A DNA stretch of 64,000 nt from Gigantopelta aegis (Eukaryota > Mollusca > Gastropoda > Neomphalida > Peltospiridae), in assembly GCF_016097555.1 (NCBI RefSeq), contig NC_054702.1, positions 108,746,727 through 108,810,726 of the forward strand, in the 5' to 3' direction. The translations under genes were made by a program, and so were the position numbers. Shown in pieces: positions 1-46,200 of this stretch (position 1 is the first letter of the stretch; each line of letters opens with the position of its first letter). Under the pieces are notes generated by a model. That model worked only from the letters and a program-made list of their open reading frames with translations, ran no database searches and had not been told where the DNA came from.

Positions 1-75
1 TATTTTCCTGTTTAAAATACTAACGTCTCCATATTCAATGTGTTTCGGTCGTGTTCTAATGATTAAAGCAGTCTT

Positions 76-159
<84 letters not shown>
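76..159. repeat. (TA)n microsatellite
   Basis: Almost pure TA dinucleotides for about 84 bp with one early interruption. No other structure is seen in 1-415. Confidence 0.95.
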
Positions 160-160
<1 letters not shown>

Positions 161-415
161 AATAAATCCATTTCACTTCATATTTATATGTTTTCGTACA
201 CTGGAAAGTAAAATCTACTTTGGGCTACTTTGATTAATTAAAGACATATTTTACTGCATATAATATATGCTACTACAAACAGTATGACAATAAACACTGA
301 TATTCTAAACAAGAAAATATCTAATATGTAATTTTAGTAATGAAAAAGATCCCGTATGTCGTATACGTTACAGTGGCATAAACTCAGGATAGTTCCTTTA
401 AATACTAGAAAGGGA

Positions 416-753
416 GCGGGATGTAGCTCAAGCGGTATCGTGTCCGCTGTGAAGCGGTCGGTCATCGGATCGATCCTTCTCAGTAGACCAATTTGCAGTC
501 TGGGCTATTTTCCGTTTCAACCAATGGTTCACAACTGGTTCATCAAAGGCCGTGGTATGTGCTGTCTTGTCTGTGGGAAAGTGCATATAAAATACCCCTT
601 GCTTCTTATCCGAAAGAGTAGCCTATGTGGCGGCAGCGGGTTTCCTCTAAAGAAATATGTCAGAATGACCATATGTTTGACGTCCAATAGCCGATGATAA
701 GTTAAGAATCAATGTGCTCTAGAGGTGTCGTTAAATAAAACAAACTTTACTTT
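416..753 (+). mobile_element. tRNA-derived SINE, head A / tail beta
   Basis: The head starts GCGGGATGTAGCTCAAGCGG (box A-like) with ATCGGATCGATCC as box B. The shared core follows (GGCCGTGGTATGTGCTGTC, CCTTGCTTCTTATCCGAAAG, GCGGCAGCGGGTTTCCTC), then the beta tail (TTTGACGTCCAATAGCCGAT, ... GTGCTCTAGAGGTGTCGTTA). A 113-codon open frame here is only the SINE. Confidence 0.85.
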
Positions 754-1665
754 AAATAGAGAGAAACGTTGAACAAAGGGCCGGAATCAGCCATAGTTCT
801 GTTATATGGTAACAGGGATGAACTTGTTCTGACATTTGTAAGAGATGTTGAATTTTATTCTAAATTTGTTTTATAAAATTGTAATACACTTACCTACAAT
901 ATTTATATTTGGCACAGCTCCTTCCGCTGATTTAACTTAACTTTGGAACTTTTATACTGATGACCTTCATTCATAAAGTGCTTCATGATCATATGCGTAC
1001 CTTTGTTTGATACCCAGTAGCCGATGTCTTTTTTGTGTTAGACTTTCCATAAACGTTCATTCATGCATTCTTTCATTCATGGTGTTGGGAGTTGTATGAG
1101 ATCGTGCCAAAACATTTTTAAATGCAAACACAGTCGTATATTTGATAGTTATAAATGCTAGAATAATGTTTATGGAATAAAACAGTACGTATATTTTGCT
1201 GTAAAATATGTGTTACTTGTGTCACTGGAATCCATCAAATCAACAATTTTTGCATGAAAAATCAAAACAATAGTTAAATATATGTGATTTCAATAATGTT
1301 TTCATTTTGTAACAGAGAGAAAAAGAATCTATTCCATACGTAAATACAAAGCCAGCACTTACATTAGGGGAACGTAGGTAACCGTTAGTATAGATATAAT
1401 AATATGAAAAATGTAGATTATGAGAAATAACTATTAAAATGAAGTTATGAATAATTTTATAATACAATAAATATCAAACACGTTTCATCAAGTTTGAATT
1501 AAAATCCATCCAGTTGTGACTATTTATAAATGCATTATCAGAGTAACAAACGAACAATCTCAGCACAGAAATATATAAATGACAGATGTCAATACATAAA
1601 ACTGTCATTTTCATTTCAACTCATTTTCGTGCTTATATCCAATAAACTTGAACATAAAACAGTAT
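754..1665. other. AT-rich upstream DNA without recognisable feature
   Basis: I see no gene, array or element in this stretch. The 75-codon minus-strand frame at 1240-1467 is low-complexity and matches nothing I know. Confidence 0.6.
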
Positions 1666-1670
1666 GTGAT

Positions 1671-1830
1671 GGGATGTAGCTGATTGCCTCAAGGTAAACC
1701 CACGAGAGAGCATCAATTGGGTGGTATGTGCTGTCCTGTCTATGGGAAGAATCACGGGTCTATAAAAAAGAACCTCGCTACTATTCAATAGGAGTATCAT
1801 AGGCCTATGTGGCTAAAGCCGTTTTATTCT
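1671..1830 (+). mobile_element. Decayed head-A SINE fragment
   Basis: GGGATGTAGCTGATTGCCTC resembles the head A start, followed by GGTATGTGCTGTCCTGTCTA and a worn core. The middle of the head is deleted and no tail is visible. Confidence 0.55.
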
Positions 1831-1947
1831 TTTACTCTGTAAACCAAGTTTTGAAATAAACATGTCAGACACTAAATATAGTTGAAATGTGCATTTGTAT
1901 CTTTACAAAAACATATATATCGGCACTATATATTTGTTAAACGCAGT

Positions 1948-2120
1948 GCATGTCAGGTCAGGTCAGGTCATAGGTTTTAACGAGCACATTCAGAGGAAGC
2001 TGACATCATGGACTAACGCCGGCTCATCGGTACAGGACAGAAAAAGGGAGAGGGGATCGCTCGCGCTTGGCAAGTGCAAGAGAGCACAAGCAGCCCGATC
2101 AGGGTCGGGCGAGTGATTGG
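1948..2120. other. GC-richer island of unknown origin
   Basis: It begins with four copies of GTCAG/GTCAT (tgtcaggtcaggtcaggtca) and continues as an unusually GC-rich block for this window. It may be the edge of an interspersed element, but I do not recognise a family. A 75-codon frame covers it without known motifs. Confidence 0.35.
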
Positions 2121-2317
2121 TTTTGGTGCTATTGAATTTGCAAAATAACGTCCAGTAGGATTACATACAATTTGACGCATAATTTATAACGGTTCGCTGA
2201 AATTCAAATGGCGCTAACTTGATTTGACTTAGTTAATCGAAAGGTAGCTCCTTGCTGAAATCTTGCCTTCGTGGAGGCTGTGATGGTTACACTGCAAACA
2301 GATTAGTGCGTTTTAGA

Positions 2318-3001
2318 AAGAAAGAAATGTTTTATTTAACGGCACTCAACACATTTTAGTTACGGTTAAATATGGCGTCAGACATATGGTTAAGGACCAC
2401 ACATATTTTGAGAGGAAACCTGCTGTCGCCACTACATGGGCTACTCTCTCCGATTAGCAGCAAGGGATCTTTTATTTGCGCTTCCCAGAGGCAGGATAGA
2501 ACAGATCATGGCCTTTGTTGAACCAGTTATGGATCACTGGTCGGTACAAGTGGTTTACACCTACCCATTGAGCCTTGCGGAGCACTCACTCAGGGTTTGG
2601 ATATTTTTTGCGTACATATGTGCGTATATATTTAATGTAATAAATGTGGGAATTTGGCAAATGATGTCTTTTGCGTTATTTCTATAGTACAATACTTCTA
2701 GAAACCCATCCGACACTACGATATGCGCGTACGACATGCACAATTGTCATTCTTAATGGTGACCATATAGTTAGCGGTATCTATCAGTATAATGCATTAT
2801 TATTACTATAGTACAATACTTCGACACTACGACATGGCCAACTATCATACTTAACACGCATATAATGTGTCACAACATGCCCCGTCTATCAGTCTGATAA
2901 CTCGGCCCAGAGTTGTCCGAGACAACTCGGCCACGGGGCCGAGTTGTCTGGGCCGAGTTGTCCCCCGGGCCGAGTTGTCTCGTCCCCGCCACCGAGGCCG
3001 G
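2318..3001 (-). mobile_element. Head-B SINE with 15-bp target-site duplication and internal foreign insert, next to the RAD51B start
   Basis: In antisense it reads from the alpha tail (ATGTTTTATTTAACG...) through the core to CTCACTCAGGGTTTGG at about 2600. The last 17 bp (CCGCCACCGAGGCCGGT, 2985-3001) are the very 5' end of head B. The TSD TTAGTGCGTTTTAGA flanks it exactly at 2303-2317 and 3002-3016. Between about 2601 and 2984 the tRNA-like head is replaced by unrelated DNA with a GC-rich palindromic block. The element ends 127 bp before the RAD51B ATG. Confidence 0.85.
2898..2982. repeat. GC-rich palindromic block built of GGCCGAGTTGTC units
   Basis: GGCCGAGTTGTC occurs at 2937-2948, 2951-2962 and 2968-2979, and its reverse complement at 2921-2932. 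CGAGACAACTCGGCC (2918-2932) is a perfect 15-bp complement of 2968-2982, so a strong stem-loop can form. It lies inside the SINE insert. Confidence 0.85.
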
Positions 3002-3016
3002 TTAGTGCGTTTTAGA

Positions 3017-3128
3017 TTCCATACAGTATACTTTTATTGCGTCTAGAGTAATCTCCCATTGCGGAAGTACCGTGCTATTAGTTCCACCAGTTTCAAAACA
3101 TGAAACTTTAATTTAGTTTTTATTATTT
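3017..3128 (+). promoter_or_regulatory. Probable RAD51B 5' UTR / promoter-proximal region with a short upstream ORF
   Basis: Only 112 bp separate the SINE's 3'-side TSD from the start codon. An ATG AAA CTT TAA upstream ORF sits at 3100-3111. I see no convincing TATA box or initiator, and the transcription start may lie within or beyond the SINE. Inference only. Confidence 0.35.
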
Positions 3129-37985
<34,857 letters not shown>

Positions 37986-38148
37986 ACATCCATTCTATGG
38001 AAGAGCATCACCATTCTCGCTCAGTGTCACATGTCACACTTGATAAGAGAATATGTCCTAAGTGCATTATACATCTTGGTTCAGACAGTGATGAAGAGCA
38101 AGAGCATAGAACATCTAGGTTGGTGGTGCTGTTCCTGTACATTGTTGC
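37986..38148 (+). other. Probable start of the RAD51B 3' UTR
   Basis: The DNA directly after the TGA has no repeat and no alternative exon that I can support. The first AATAAA-type signal after the stop is near 39469, with further ones at about 40560 and 40612, so the 3' UTR length is unknown. Confidence 0.4.
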
Positions 38149-38935
38149 AGTTTAATCTATGCAGAACCAAAGCCTAGAACATATTATCAAGGTCCACACA
38201 TTGCTGCCAATACATGTTATAGTTTAATACAGGAAGAACTAAACCATCTAAGTCAACATAGTTCTTCCAATACATGTTGCAGTTTAATACAGAAGAATCA
38301 GATCATCTAGGTCCTCACAGTGCTGTCAATACATGTTATAGTTTAATACAAGAAGAACTAATCCATCTAAGTCAACATAGTTCTTCCAATACATGTTGCA
38401 GTTAAATACAGAAGAATCAGATCATCTAGGTCCTCACAGTGCTGTCAATACATGTTATAGTTTAATACAAGAAGAACTAAACCATCTAAGTCAACATAGT
38501 TCTTCCAGTACATGTTGCAGTTTAATACAGGAAGAACCAGATCATCTAGATCATTACACAGTACAATGCTAAAAATATGTCATAGTTTAATACAGAAGAA
38601 CCCGATCATCTAGGTCCTCACAGTGCTGTCAATACATGTCACAGTTTAATACAGGAAGAACCAGATCATCTAGGTCCTCACAGTGCTGTCAATACATGTC
38701 ACAGTTTAATACAGAAGAACCAGATCATCTAGGTCATCACAGTGCTGTCAATACATGTCACAGTTTAATACAGGAAGAACCAAATCATCTAGGTCCTCAC
38801 AGTGCTGTCAATACATGTCACAGTTTAATACAGAAGAACCAGATCATCTAGGTCATCACAGTGCTGTCAATACATGTCACAGTTTAATACAAGAACCAAA
38901 TCATCTAGGTCATCACAGTGTTGTCAATACATATC
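38149..38935. repeat. About 60-bp tandem array, 13 copies, just after the RAD51B stop
   Basis: The unit includes CAGTTTAATACAGGAAGAAC, CAGATCATCTAGGTCCTCAC and AGTGCTGTCAATACATGT. Early copies diverge (AACTAAACCATCTAAGTCAA); later ones (from 38580) are nearly identical. If the 3' UTR runs to a signal near 39469 or later, the array would be transcribed in the mRNA. Confidence 0.95.
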
Positions 38936-41900
38936 AGGGGCTCTGTCCACGAAGGGATCTTAACGCTAAGCTCACCTAAAGTGCATAAGGTAATTTTGCA
39001 CTTACGGTGATCTCAGTGCTATTATCCCTTTGTGGAGTGAGGCCCAGATCGTCTAGGTCCATACATATGGAAATATCATGCTGAGAATCGTCTTTCAAGT
39101 ACTGAAGATAAAACCAGTTTAAAAGAAATCTATTTAATGTGTCTTTTGAGAGATAACAGTAATAAGAGTTCACCATTTTAATTTTATATGTTTGTACTTA
39201 TGCAGTTTTAGTTAAGTGATCATTGGAATACATGTCAGTCAGATTATGTCATCTCCAGCCTTGGACTAGGCTTAAAATAGTTGATCCAGTACATTTAAGC
39301 AAGTTGGCTGGGTAGAAATGATATTTTAAAGTATGATTTAAAAAAAGAAAGAAAAAAAGTATGAAGGCAGGGAAGATAATATTACATTGTTGTGTGTGGT
39401 GTCTTATTATTTGATTAGGACAAAGTATTTTTAGTGACCATTACTGAATAATACCATCCAAAAAAAATAATAAAAGAAAAAAGATTGAGTTTTGTTCTTT
39501 ATATTTGCATTTGCAGTGCTCTTTCTATGAAGTCATATAATGTTTCAGATGTAAGAATGGTGAAAAAATTACATAATGTTTTATCCATTATATAGATATA
39601 ATATTTTTTCATGTTTAACAAAAAAAACCCAAATACAACTACAGTTTATACACCTAATAGGTAAACCATGCACAACACTTATCCGCATGTGTGTTTATTC
39701 CGTCACAGTACAATACACTTAGTTAAGCGATGGCATGGCCCATGTAGCTGCAGTACATAAATATTGCCACCTGATTGAGGAATGAGCCAGGTTCCTTGTT
39801 AATGACCAGCACAGAGAGAACACCTAAGGCGAAGCCACTCATCTCAATGTTACAATTCTCACTGCCGCAACCTTCTAACTTCTGTTTCCTCAGCTGTGCC
39901 ATTTCTGTCAATGATCCATTCTAAACTGTTAATTTTCCACTCCACTGCATGTGTCTGTGGAATACATGAGCAATGTCTTCTCCACAGCAAAAAAAACAAC
40001 TTTGTTAGATGGCCAGATCTGTGTTGGGATCGCTTAAATCATGTCTGCCGAATGCTTTTCAAGATGTATCTGTTTATATGATAGTCAGTCGACTGTAGCT
40101 GAAACCATTTGCCGTCTTTCTGCTCAGTGATATCTCTTTAAATGTCATCAGAACATTTTTCTACATTGATTTTTGGTGTATGAGATTTTTTTTTTGTATT
40201 ATCAATATTGGCTTTATCTTTTACATTTTCTTCAACATAAGGTGAAGAGAATTGTAAAACAAACACTTCAAAATAAACTACTTTCTTTTTTCTTTTTTTC
40301 TTTTTTCTTTTTGCTGAAATACTTTTGGTTCTGTTTTATTTTTAACCCAAATTACCCCAATTAAAGATTAAGAATCTTTTACTTATCTATATTATTTTTG
40401 AAAAATTGTGTTTGAAAAATATATTTAATTCATGGACAGTTTTGTTACACATTTTTATTATATATTTTTTATTCTACTCAAGAACAGTTAATTTTTTTGG
40501 TACAAATGGTGACAAAATTTGTTTTGCATCCAGTTCCGTATGTGGAATGTTTATATGCAATAAAGTTTTTATTTTATATCTTTTATCTGTCAATTTAGTT
40601 GCCTTTCTTAAATAAAGTTTATTATTGTTTGTAATTATATATATTTATCTATCTATTATTATCTTTTATTTTATTATAATTTGATTTCTTCATTATTACT
40701 ATTATTGTTGTTGTTATAATCATTATCATTATTGTCACTTGTAGTAAAAGAATGTGCAGCAACCTGTACTAAATAGCTTGGTGCCCTCTCTGTCTCCTCA
40801 CATAAACAAGAACCAGTGTACCTCCCATGGTCTGGATGCACCCAGTTCTCTCTGTGAGTGCAAGCAACTTAAGATTACCAGATGAACTTTTCTTACTTTT
40901 ACCTATAAACAAGGTCTGAAAATAGTGAGTTGTTGGTGGCGGGGCCGTCAAGGTCTGTAGATAGTGCGTGTGGTATCTCCACGTGGTGCGATAGTGTCCG
41001 CCTTCCCACCCTCGCACTCTGGCCGTGCTTCAGACACTTCCCTCTGTTTGCTGGATCAACCCCAGGACCCATGACACTACCAGATAACTAGATATGTTTC
41101 ATATCTACACAAATAAGCTTGATGATAAGTGGACAAATATTTAGTTTTCTCAATTGCTCTTACTGACTTTTCACAACACTTTTCTTCTTGTTTTTCTTTC
41201 TCTTTTTTTCTTTTTTTCTTTTTTTCTTCTCAAAATCAGATGTCATATGAACATAAGCACTTAAAAAATGTGTATAGATATTGGAATTTACAGTGATTGA
41301 TCGAACCAAATTTTAAATACACAGTTCTATTGTAGTTGAGTCGTTTAAGTACAGTTTACTTTGAAAATGTTTAAGTAAGTGTTCAATACTTTCAAAGACA
41401 ATCTCCTAAAAAGAAAAAACAAGAAGTGAATGAATGAATTTGGCCAAAAGCTTGTAGTAATTCAGGCCTGTAGGAACAGGGGGCAGGGGGCCTGTGTACC
41501 CCCCCCCCCCCCACACACACACACACGCACGCACACACATACGTGAGGTTTTTTGTCCTCTATATAAATAAAGATACAAAATGTGACTTGTCTTCTACTA
41601 GAGACTGGCCTCCATTAGAGGTGGTGCCCCTCATCCAGATACCGTGCAGGACTAAGGACCTTTAATTTCTCTTGCAACATTATAGATTTTTAGATATATA
41701 TACAGTGTATATTATTTTGTTGTGTTGTACATGTCAGGGTTTCCTATCTAAATACTTGTCCTCTTTTTAAAATAACTATTGAAAAGCATGAAAATGAAAA
41801 ACAAAGCTTACCTATATTTATTACATGCTTAAAACCTTTGATGTTTGTAATAAAGTTGAAAGTGAATTCCTCCTTCATTAGGAAGGAACCTGCCTAAAAC

Positions 41901-42466
41901 TATCAGTATCCAGTTATATTTAACTGCCCAATCCAAGAATTGTTGTCTGTCAGTTGATTTATGTAGAATATAGGCCAAGTGATATAGCGGCTGATAAAGT
42001 TACTTTTCTACTTAGTTGTCTAGTAATTCAGCCAATATGATTTTGTTGAAACGTGTTAATTAAAGTTGCATTATCTGTAATATGACTAAATGTTTATCTT
42101 GCAGCTTTTACACAAAGGAGAGTGAGATTTACTTTGATGTTATTGGAAAGATAGCTAATATTGATATGAATTACCAGCATTATTAAGCAGTTTGTAAATA
42201 TCTACAGTGAAACTGCACTAACAAAAGCAAAAGAAAACAACAACATTTGTTCAACAATACATACACCATAACAAATTCTATTTTTTAGCTGTTTGGAAGC
42301 AAAGGAAAAAATGTTTGTTTACGACACCTCACTATATTTTTAAAGACTACTATGCGAGCATTCTACCACTGAACTACATATTGCTGTTTGGTGACTATTT
42401 CAACATTTGGTGTTGACAATGAGACAAGAAACCCATTGCAAACACCATATAACAAGCAGCAACAGG
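38936..42466. other. Downstream flank: possible poly(A) signals, otherwise no gene recognised
   Basis: AATAAA motifs occur at about 39469, 40560 (GCAATAAAGTTTTTATTTT) and 40612 (TTAAATAAAGTTTATTATTG); the last two have the look of cleavage regions. A GC-richer block at 40775-41090 holds short frames without motifs. A C(14)/(CA)n run after CAGGGGGCAGGGGGCCTG is at 41479-41536. A 62-codon minus frame at 39723-39911 matches nothing I know. Confidence 0.4.
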
Positions 42467-42481
42467 TCTTTAATGTGTGTT

Positions 42482-42865
42482 ACCGGCCTCGGTGACGGCG
42501 TGGCAGGCCATCGGTCTACAGGCTGGTAGGTACAGGGTTCGGATCCCAGTCGAGGCATGGGATTTTTAATCCAAATACCGACTCCAAACCCTGAGTGAGT
42601 GCTCTGCAAGACTCAATGGGTAGGTGTAAACCACTTGCATCGACCAGTGATCCATAACTGGTTCAACAAAGGCCATGGTTTGTGCTATCCTGCCTGTGGG
42701 AAGTGCAAATAAAAGACCCCTTGCTGCCAATCGGAAGAGTAGCCCATGTAGTGGCAACAGCGGGTTTCCTCTCAAAATCTGTGTGGTCCTTAACCATATG
42801 TCTGACACCATATAACCGTAAATAAAATGTGTTGAGTGCATCGTTAAATAAAACACTTCTTTCTT
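42482..42865 (+). mobile_element. Full-length SINE, head B / alpha tail, 15-bp TSD
   Basis: ACCGGCCTCGGTGACGGCGT (head), GGGTTCGGATCCCAG (box B), core, AACCGTAAATAAAATGTGTT, then the GTTAAATAAAACA end and a T/C tail. The TSD TCTTTAATGTGTGTT is at 42467-42481 and 42866-42880. Confidence 0.93.
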
Positions 42866-43242
42866 TCTTTAATGTGTGTTTTTCCATAGCCAGTAAGTAT
42901 ACTGACATCCAAAAGAAACTTTACAAGGCTTGAAATTGTATTATAGAAAATCAACAAATGGTACGGTGGCATATGAAAGTACGGTATCATCAAGTCCAAC
43001 GTTGAAATTTCACAATGCATTTCGTGACACATGCAAAGTGTTGGTTAGGTGGTTTGTAAATTGGTTATTTTTCATAAGCAACAATATTTATCAAATTATT
43101 CAAATTTCATTTATGTAAAGTTTTTACTGGACGTTAGTATACACACCAAGATTGGGATTGGGAAAACTTCACTTAGTTGTGTAGATCTGTGATAGGAAAA
43201 AATTGTGTTACGTTAATGACATATTTATGTTAAACAAATTGA

Positions 43243-43320
43243 CCAGCCACAGCGGTATATTGGTTAATTCATCAGCTGCTTGTGGGTGCTGGGTTTGAAT
43301 CCCAGTGAATTTTAATATCG
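43243..43320 (+). mobile_element. tRNA-like SINE head of a different family (head D)
   Basis: GCCACAGCGGTATATTGGTT is box A-like and GGGTTTGAATCCCAGTG holds a perfect box B (GGTTTGAATCC). The body that follows (to about 43400) does not match the main SINE core. It could instead be a decayed tRNA gene; no acceptor-stem pairing is evident. Confidence 0.5.
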
Positions 43321-43512
43321 TATTGGGGATGTATGATCCCACTACAACGACCTTTCTCACCAAGTTTAGTAATTTGGTAAATGTGCTTTAAAAGAAAACT
43401 TGTGACTTTCAAAGTGAAATCTGATGTTGGATTTAATCGATGCATCAGTATAAGTACCGTAACGGAAGATTTTCAATGCAAAATGAAATGTAGCTTGGAA
43501 GTGGAAGTATAG

Positions 43513-44236
43513 GACACACTCAACACCTTTTATTTATGGTTATATGGAGTCAGACATATGGTAAAGGACCACACAGATATTTAGAGAGAAAACCTGCTGT
43601 TGCTACTTCATGAGCTACTCTTTTCAATTAGCAGCAAGGCATATTTTATATGCCCCATCCTGCAGACAGGGTAGTACATAGTAGCCTTTGATCAGGACGT
43701 CTAGATTATGGTAGCCCCACTCCCATGGCTAGTGATATTCAGTGTTGGGCTAGTAAATAAATACTATTGCCATGCCAGACAGGGCTTCTAGATTATGGTA
43801 GCCCCACTCCCATGGCTAGTGATATTCAGTGTTGGGCTAGTAAATAACTATCATTGCCTTGCCCGACAGCTAGTTAAAAATAAAATTGTCAAATGCTGCA
43901 TTTAAGTATATTTTGTAAATATGAATATCCTGCCCTCGCCCCTATCCCCCAATCTTAGTGTTTTTAAGGTCTATCTCCTTTAGGCGACATTATTACTATT
44001 AGTAAAATTGTATTAACTTAAAGTAAAGTAGGGCTAGTGAATTTTTAATTGTGGCTAGTAAATATTCAAAATTACTTACCCCATAGCTAATGGATTTTAT
44101 AAGCCCTGCTTTGATATGCCAGTTGTGGTGCACTGGCTGGAACGAGAAATAACTTAATGGGCCCACCAATGGGATCGATCCCAGACCAACTGCACATCGA
44201 GCGAACGCTTTACCACTGGGTTACGTCCCTCCCCTC
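43513..44236 (-). mobile_element. SINE, head A / alpha tail, split by a hAT-like MITE
   Basis: The antisense alpha tail and core are at 43513-43692 (ACACTCAACACCTTTTATTT, GCAGACAGGGTAGTACATAG), then the MITE, then the rest of core and head at 44109-44236 (CCAGTTGTGGTGCACTGGCT, GATCGATCCCAGACCAAC, ACCACTGGGTTACGTCCCTC). A 9-bp TSD candidate GAAGTATAG lies at 43504-43512 and 44237-44245. Confidence 0.85.
43693..44108. mobile_element. hAT-like MITE (416 bp) inserted in the SINE
   Basis: It begins CAGGACGTCTAGATT and ends in the complement of CAGGGCTTATAAAATCC. An internal second copy of its left end (from about 43781) reads CAGGGCTTCTAGATT. The first 88 bp are duplicated in tandem. The 7 bp CTTTGAT repeat on both sides (43686-43692, 44109-44115), close to the 8 bp expected of hAT. 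Confidence 0.75.
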
Positions 44237-44245
44237 GAAGTATAG

Positions 44246-45289
44246 TGTAGGACGCATAGTACCAAACTGGTAAACGTTTTTGTCTTAGTATACTAAGGAC
44301 TATGGACACACTCTCCTGGACAGATCACCTAGCAGAGTTGAGTGCTTTTACAAAACAAAGCAAAACTAAACTAATAATAAAGTAACAAATTTTAAATATA
44401 ATTTTAATTAGAAACAATTTGAATTGAGCAGTAGTTTTATCAGCCTGTTCACAATTGGTAGGTCCTGATTGAGTGCACCAGCACCAACACGCAGTGAGTA
44501 CGTGTACACTGTTTACTGTAGCATTATATTTATTAGTTCCTCAAGTAAAATGCAACATTCTGTGGCTTTTCTTATTAATCCAACTACACATGACCAACCG
44601 AATTTACAAAGCTTGTTTTTATCTTACAGGCATGTAACTACATACAATTACAATGTATAAACACCTGCTTTAAAAAGAAAAAGAAAAAGAAAAAAAGAAA
44701 CGGCTTCGTAAATTCGGCTCGACATGTTCACTCTGAATAAATATATTTTAGGAGGAGGATGTATAAAAATCCTACACTGGCTGAGTTCCCATGAATATGG
44801 TTCATGTTTTAAAATTGTATAATTTGAAAAAGCAGGTTGGTAAATTCAAACGAAATTGCTTTGTCTACAAAACAGATCGTAAAAGAAGAAGAAAAAATTG
44901 AAATGAATTCAGGCAGTTTGGAGACAAATATAGTTATGTTAGGTTAATATATCCTACATACTTTCCCATGCTGTACAAACAAACAAAGATTGTAAACTGA
45001 GAGCCGTCTCCATGCAATCAATACAGGGTACTCGGGTTTGTTTGTTATCACAAGCTCAATATGAACACATTATCAATGGAAATAAAAACATCATGTTTCA
45101 AACGGGGATAATTGAGTCAAATTAAAACTTTCAAAAGTGTAAACATCAGTTGTTGATTTTTCTCATTTTATGTTTATTCTAGTCAGTTCTTTGGGCCGAC
45201 ATGACACGTGTTCAGTTTTAAGGAAATTAAAGAGTGTTGAAAATGTTGGCTTTGAAGACCAGACATGTTTATTACGGTAACTGTCAATC
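44246..45289. other. Downstream flank, no recognised element
   Basis: AT-rich DNA with an A/G run near 44672-44700 (AAAAAGAAAAAGAAAAAAAG). No gene or repeat relative is seen. Confidence 0.5.
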
Positions 45290-45745
45290 TTATTGTGGGT
45301 TTTCTGTAATAAGTCTTGATTGAAACTGTTTTGTTTTTAAAAAGTTTAAATGTTAATCTACATATAAAGGACTTGTTTTGTAAAGGACACTTCACAATGT
45401 GCCCTTTAGGTGTAATAAACTGTCTTGAAAATGTTTAAATGTTAATCTACATATAAAGGACTTGTTTTGTAAAGGACACTTCACAATGTGCCCTTTAGGT
45501 GTAATAAGTCTTGATTGAAACTGTTTTGTTTTTAAAATGTTTAAATGTTAATCTACATATAAAGGACTTGTTTTGTAAAGGACACTTCATAATGTGCCCT
45601 TTAGGTGTAATAGGTCTGTATTGAAACTGTATTGTTTTTAAAATGTTTAAATGTTAATCTACATATAAAGGACTTGTTTTGTAAAGGACACTTCACAATG
45701 TGCCCTTTAGGTGTAATAGGTCTGGATTGAAACTGTTTTTGTTTT
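45290..45745. repeat. Tandem repeat, about 106-118-bp units, four copies
   Basis: GTTTAAATGTTAATCTACAT, ATAAAGGACTTGTTTTGTAA and AGGACACTTCACAATGTGCC recur at about 45345, 45433, 45539 and 45647. One copy lacks part of the GTCTTGATTGAAACTGTTTT segment, which gives the shorter spacing. Confidence 0.93.
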
Positions 45746-45851
45746 ATAATAATGACAGATCTGTACCCATGTTTGTGAAACTTTAGTCTAGACTGAAATC
45801 TCTAACGATGTCATATGGTGTTGAAATGATATTAAAGTCTCAGACTATTAA

Positions 45852-46079
45852 AATGTTAAAGTTTGTTTTGTTTAACGACACCACTAGAGCACATTGATTT
45901 ATTAATCATTGGCTGTGAGATGTCATTTTGACAGAGAAAATCTGCTACATTTTTCTATTACTAGAAAGGAATCTTTTATATGCACCAACCCACAGACAGG
46001 ATAGTACATACCAAGGCCTTTGATATTCCAGTTGTGCACTGGCTGAAATGAGAAATAGCTCAATGGGTCCAACAACAGG
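45852..46079 (-). mobile_element. 5'-truncated head-A SINE, beta tail, 11-bp TSD
   Basis: GTTTAACGACACCACTAGAG, TTAATCATTGGCTGTGAGAT, core, GAGAAATAGCTCAATGGGTC. The tRNA-like head is absent. The TSD CAGACTATTAA lies at 45841-45851 and 46080-46090. Confidence 0.9.
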
Positions 46080-46200
46080 CAGACTATTAAGAGTCTTGAG
46101 TATAAACTCTACAAGTTTTGTAAGCACACGGCTAGATTGTGGCTAGATTGTGCCTATTAGGAATAAGTATGTACAGAGTATGTTTGACTTGTTATGAAAG

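Noticed and set aside
356-697. 113-codon frame upstream of RAD51B
   Set aside because: It lies wholly in a SINE; similar frames occur in other SINE copies (for example 17644-17985 and 42566-42856 on minus).
39723-39911. 62-codon minus-strand frame as an exon of a neighbouring gene
   Set aside because: No recognised motif, no convincing splice sites and no partner exons nearby.
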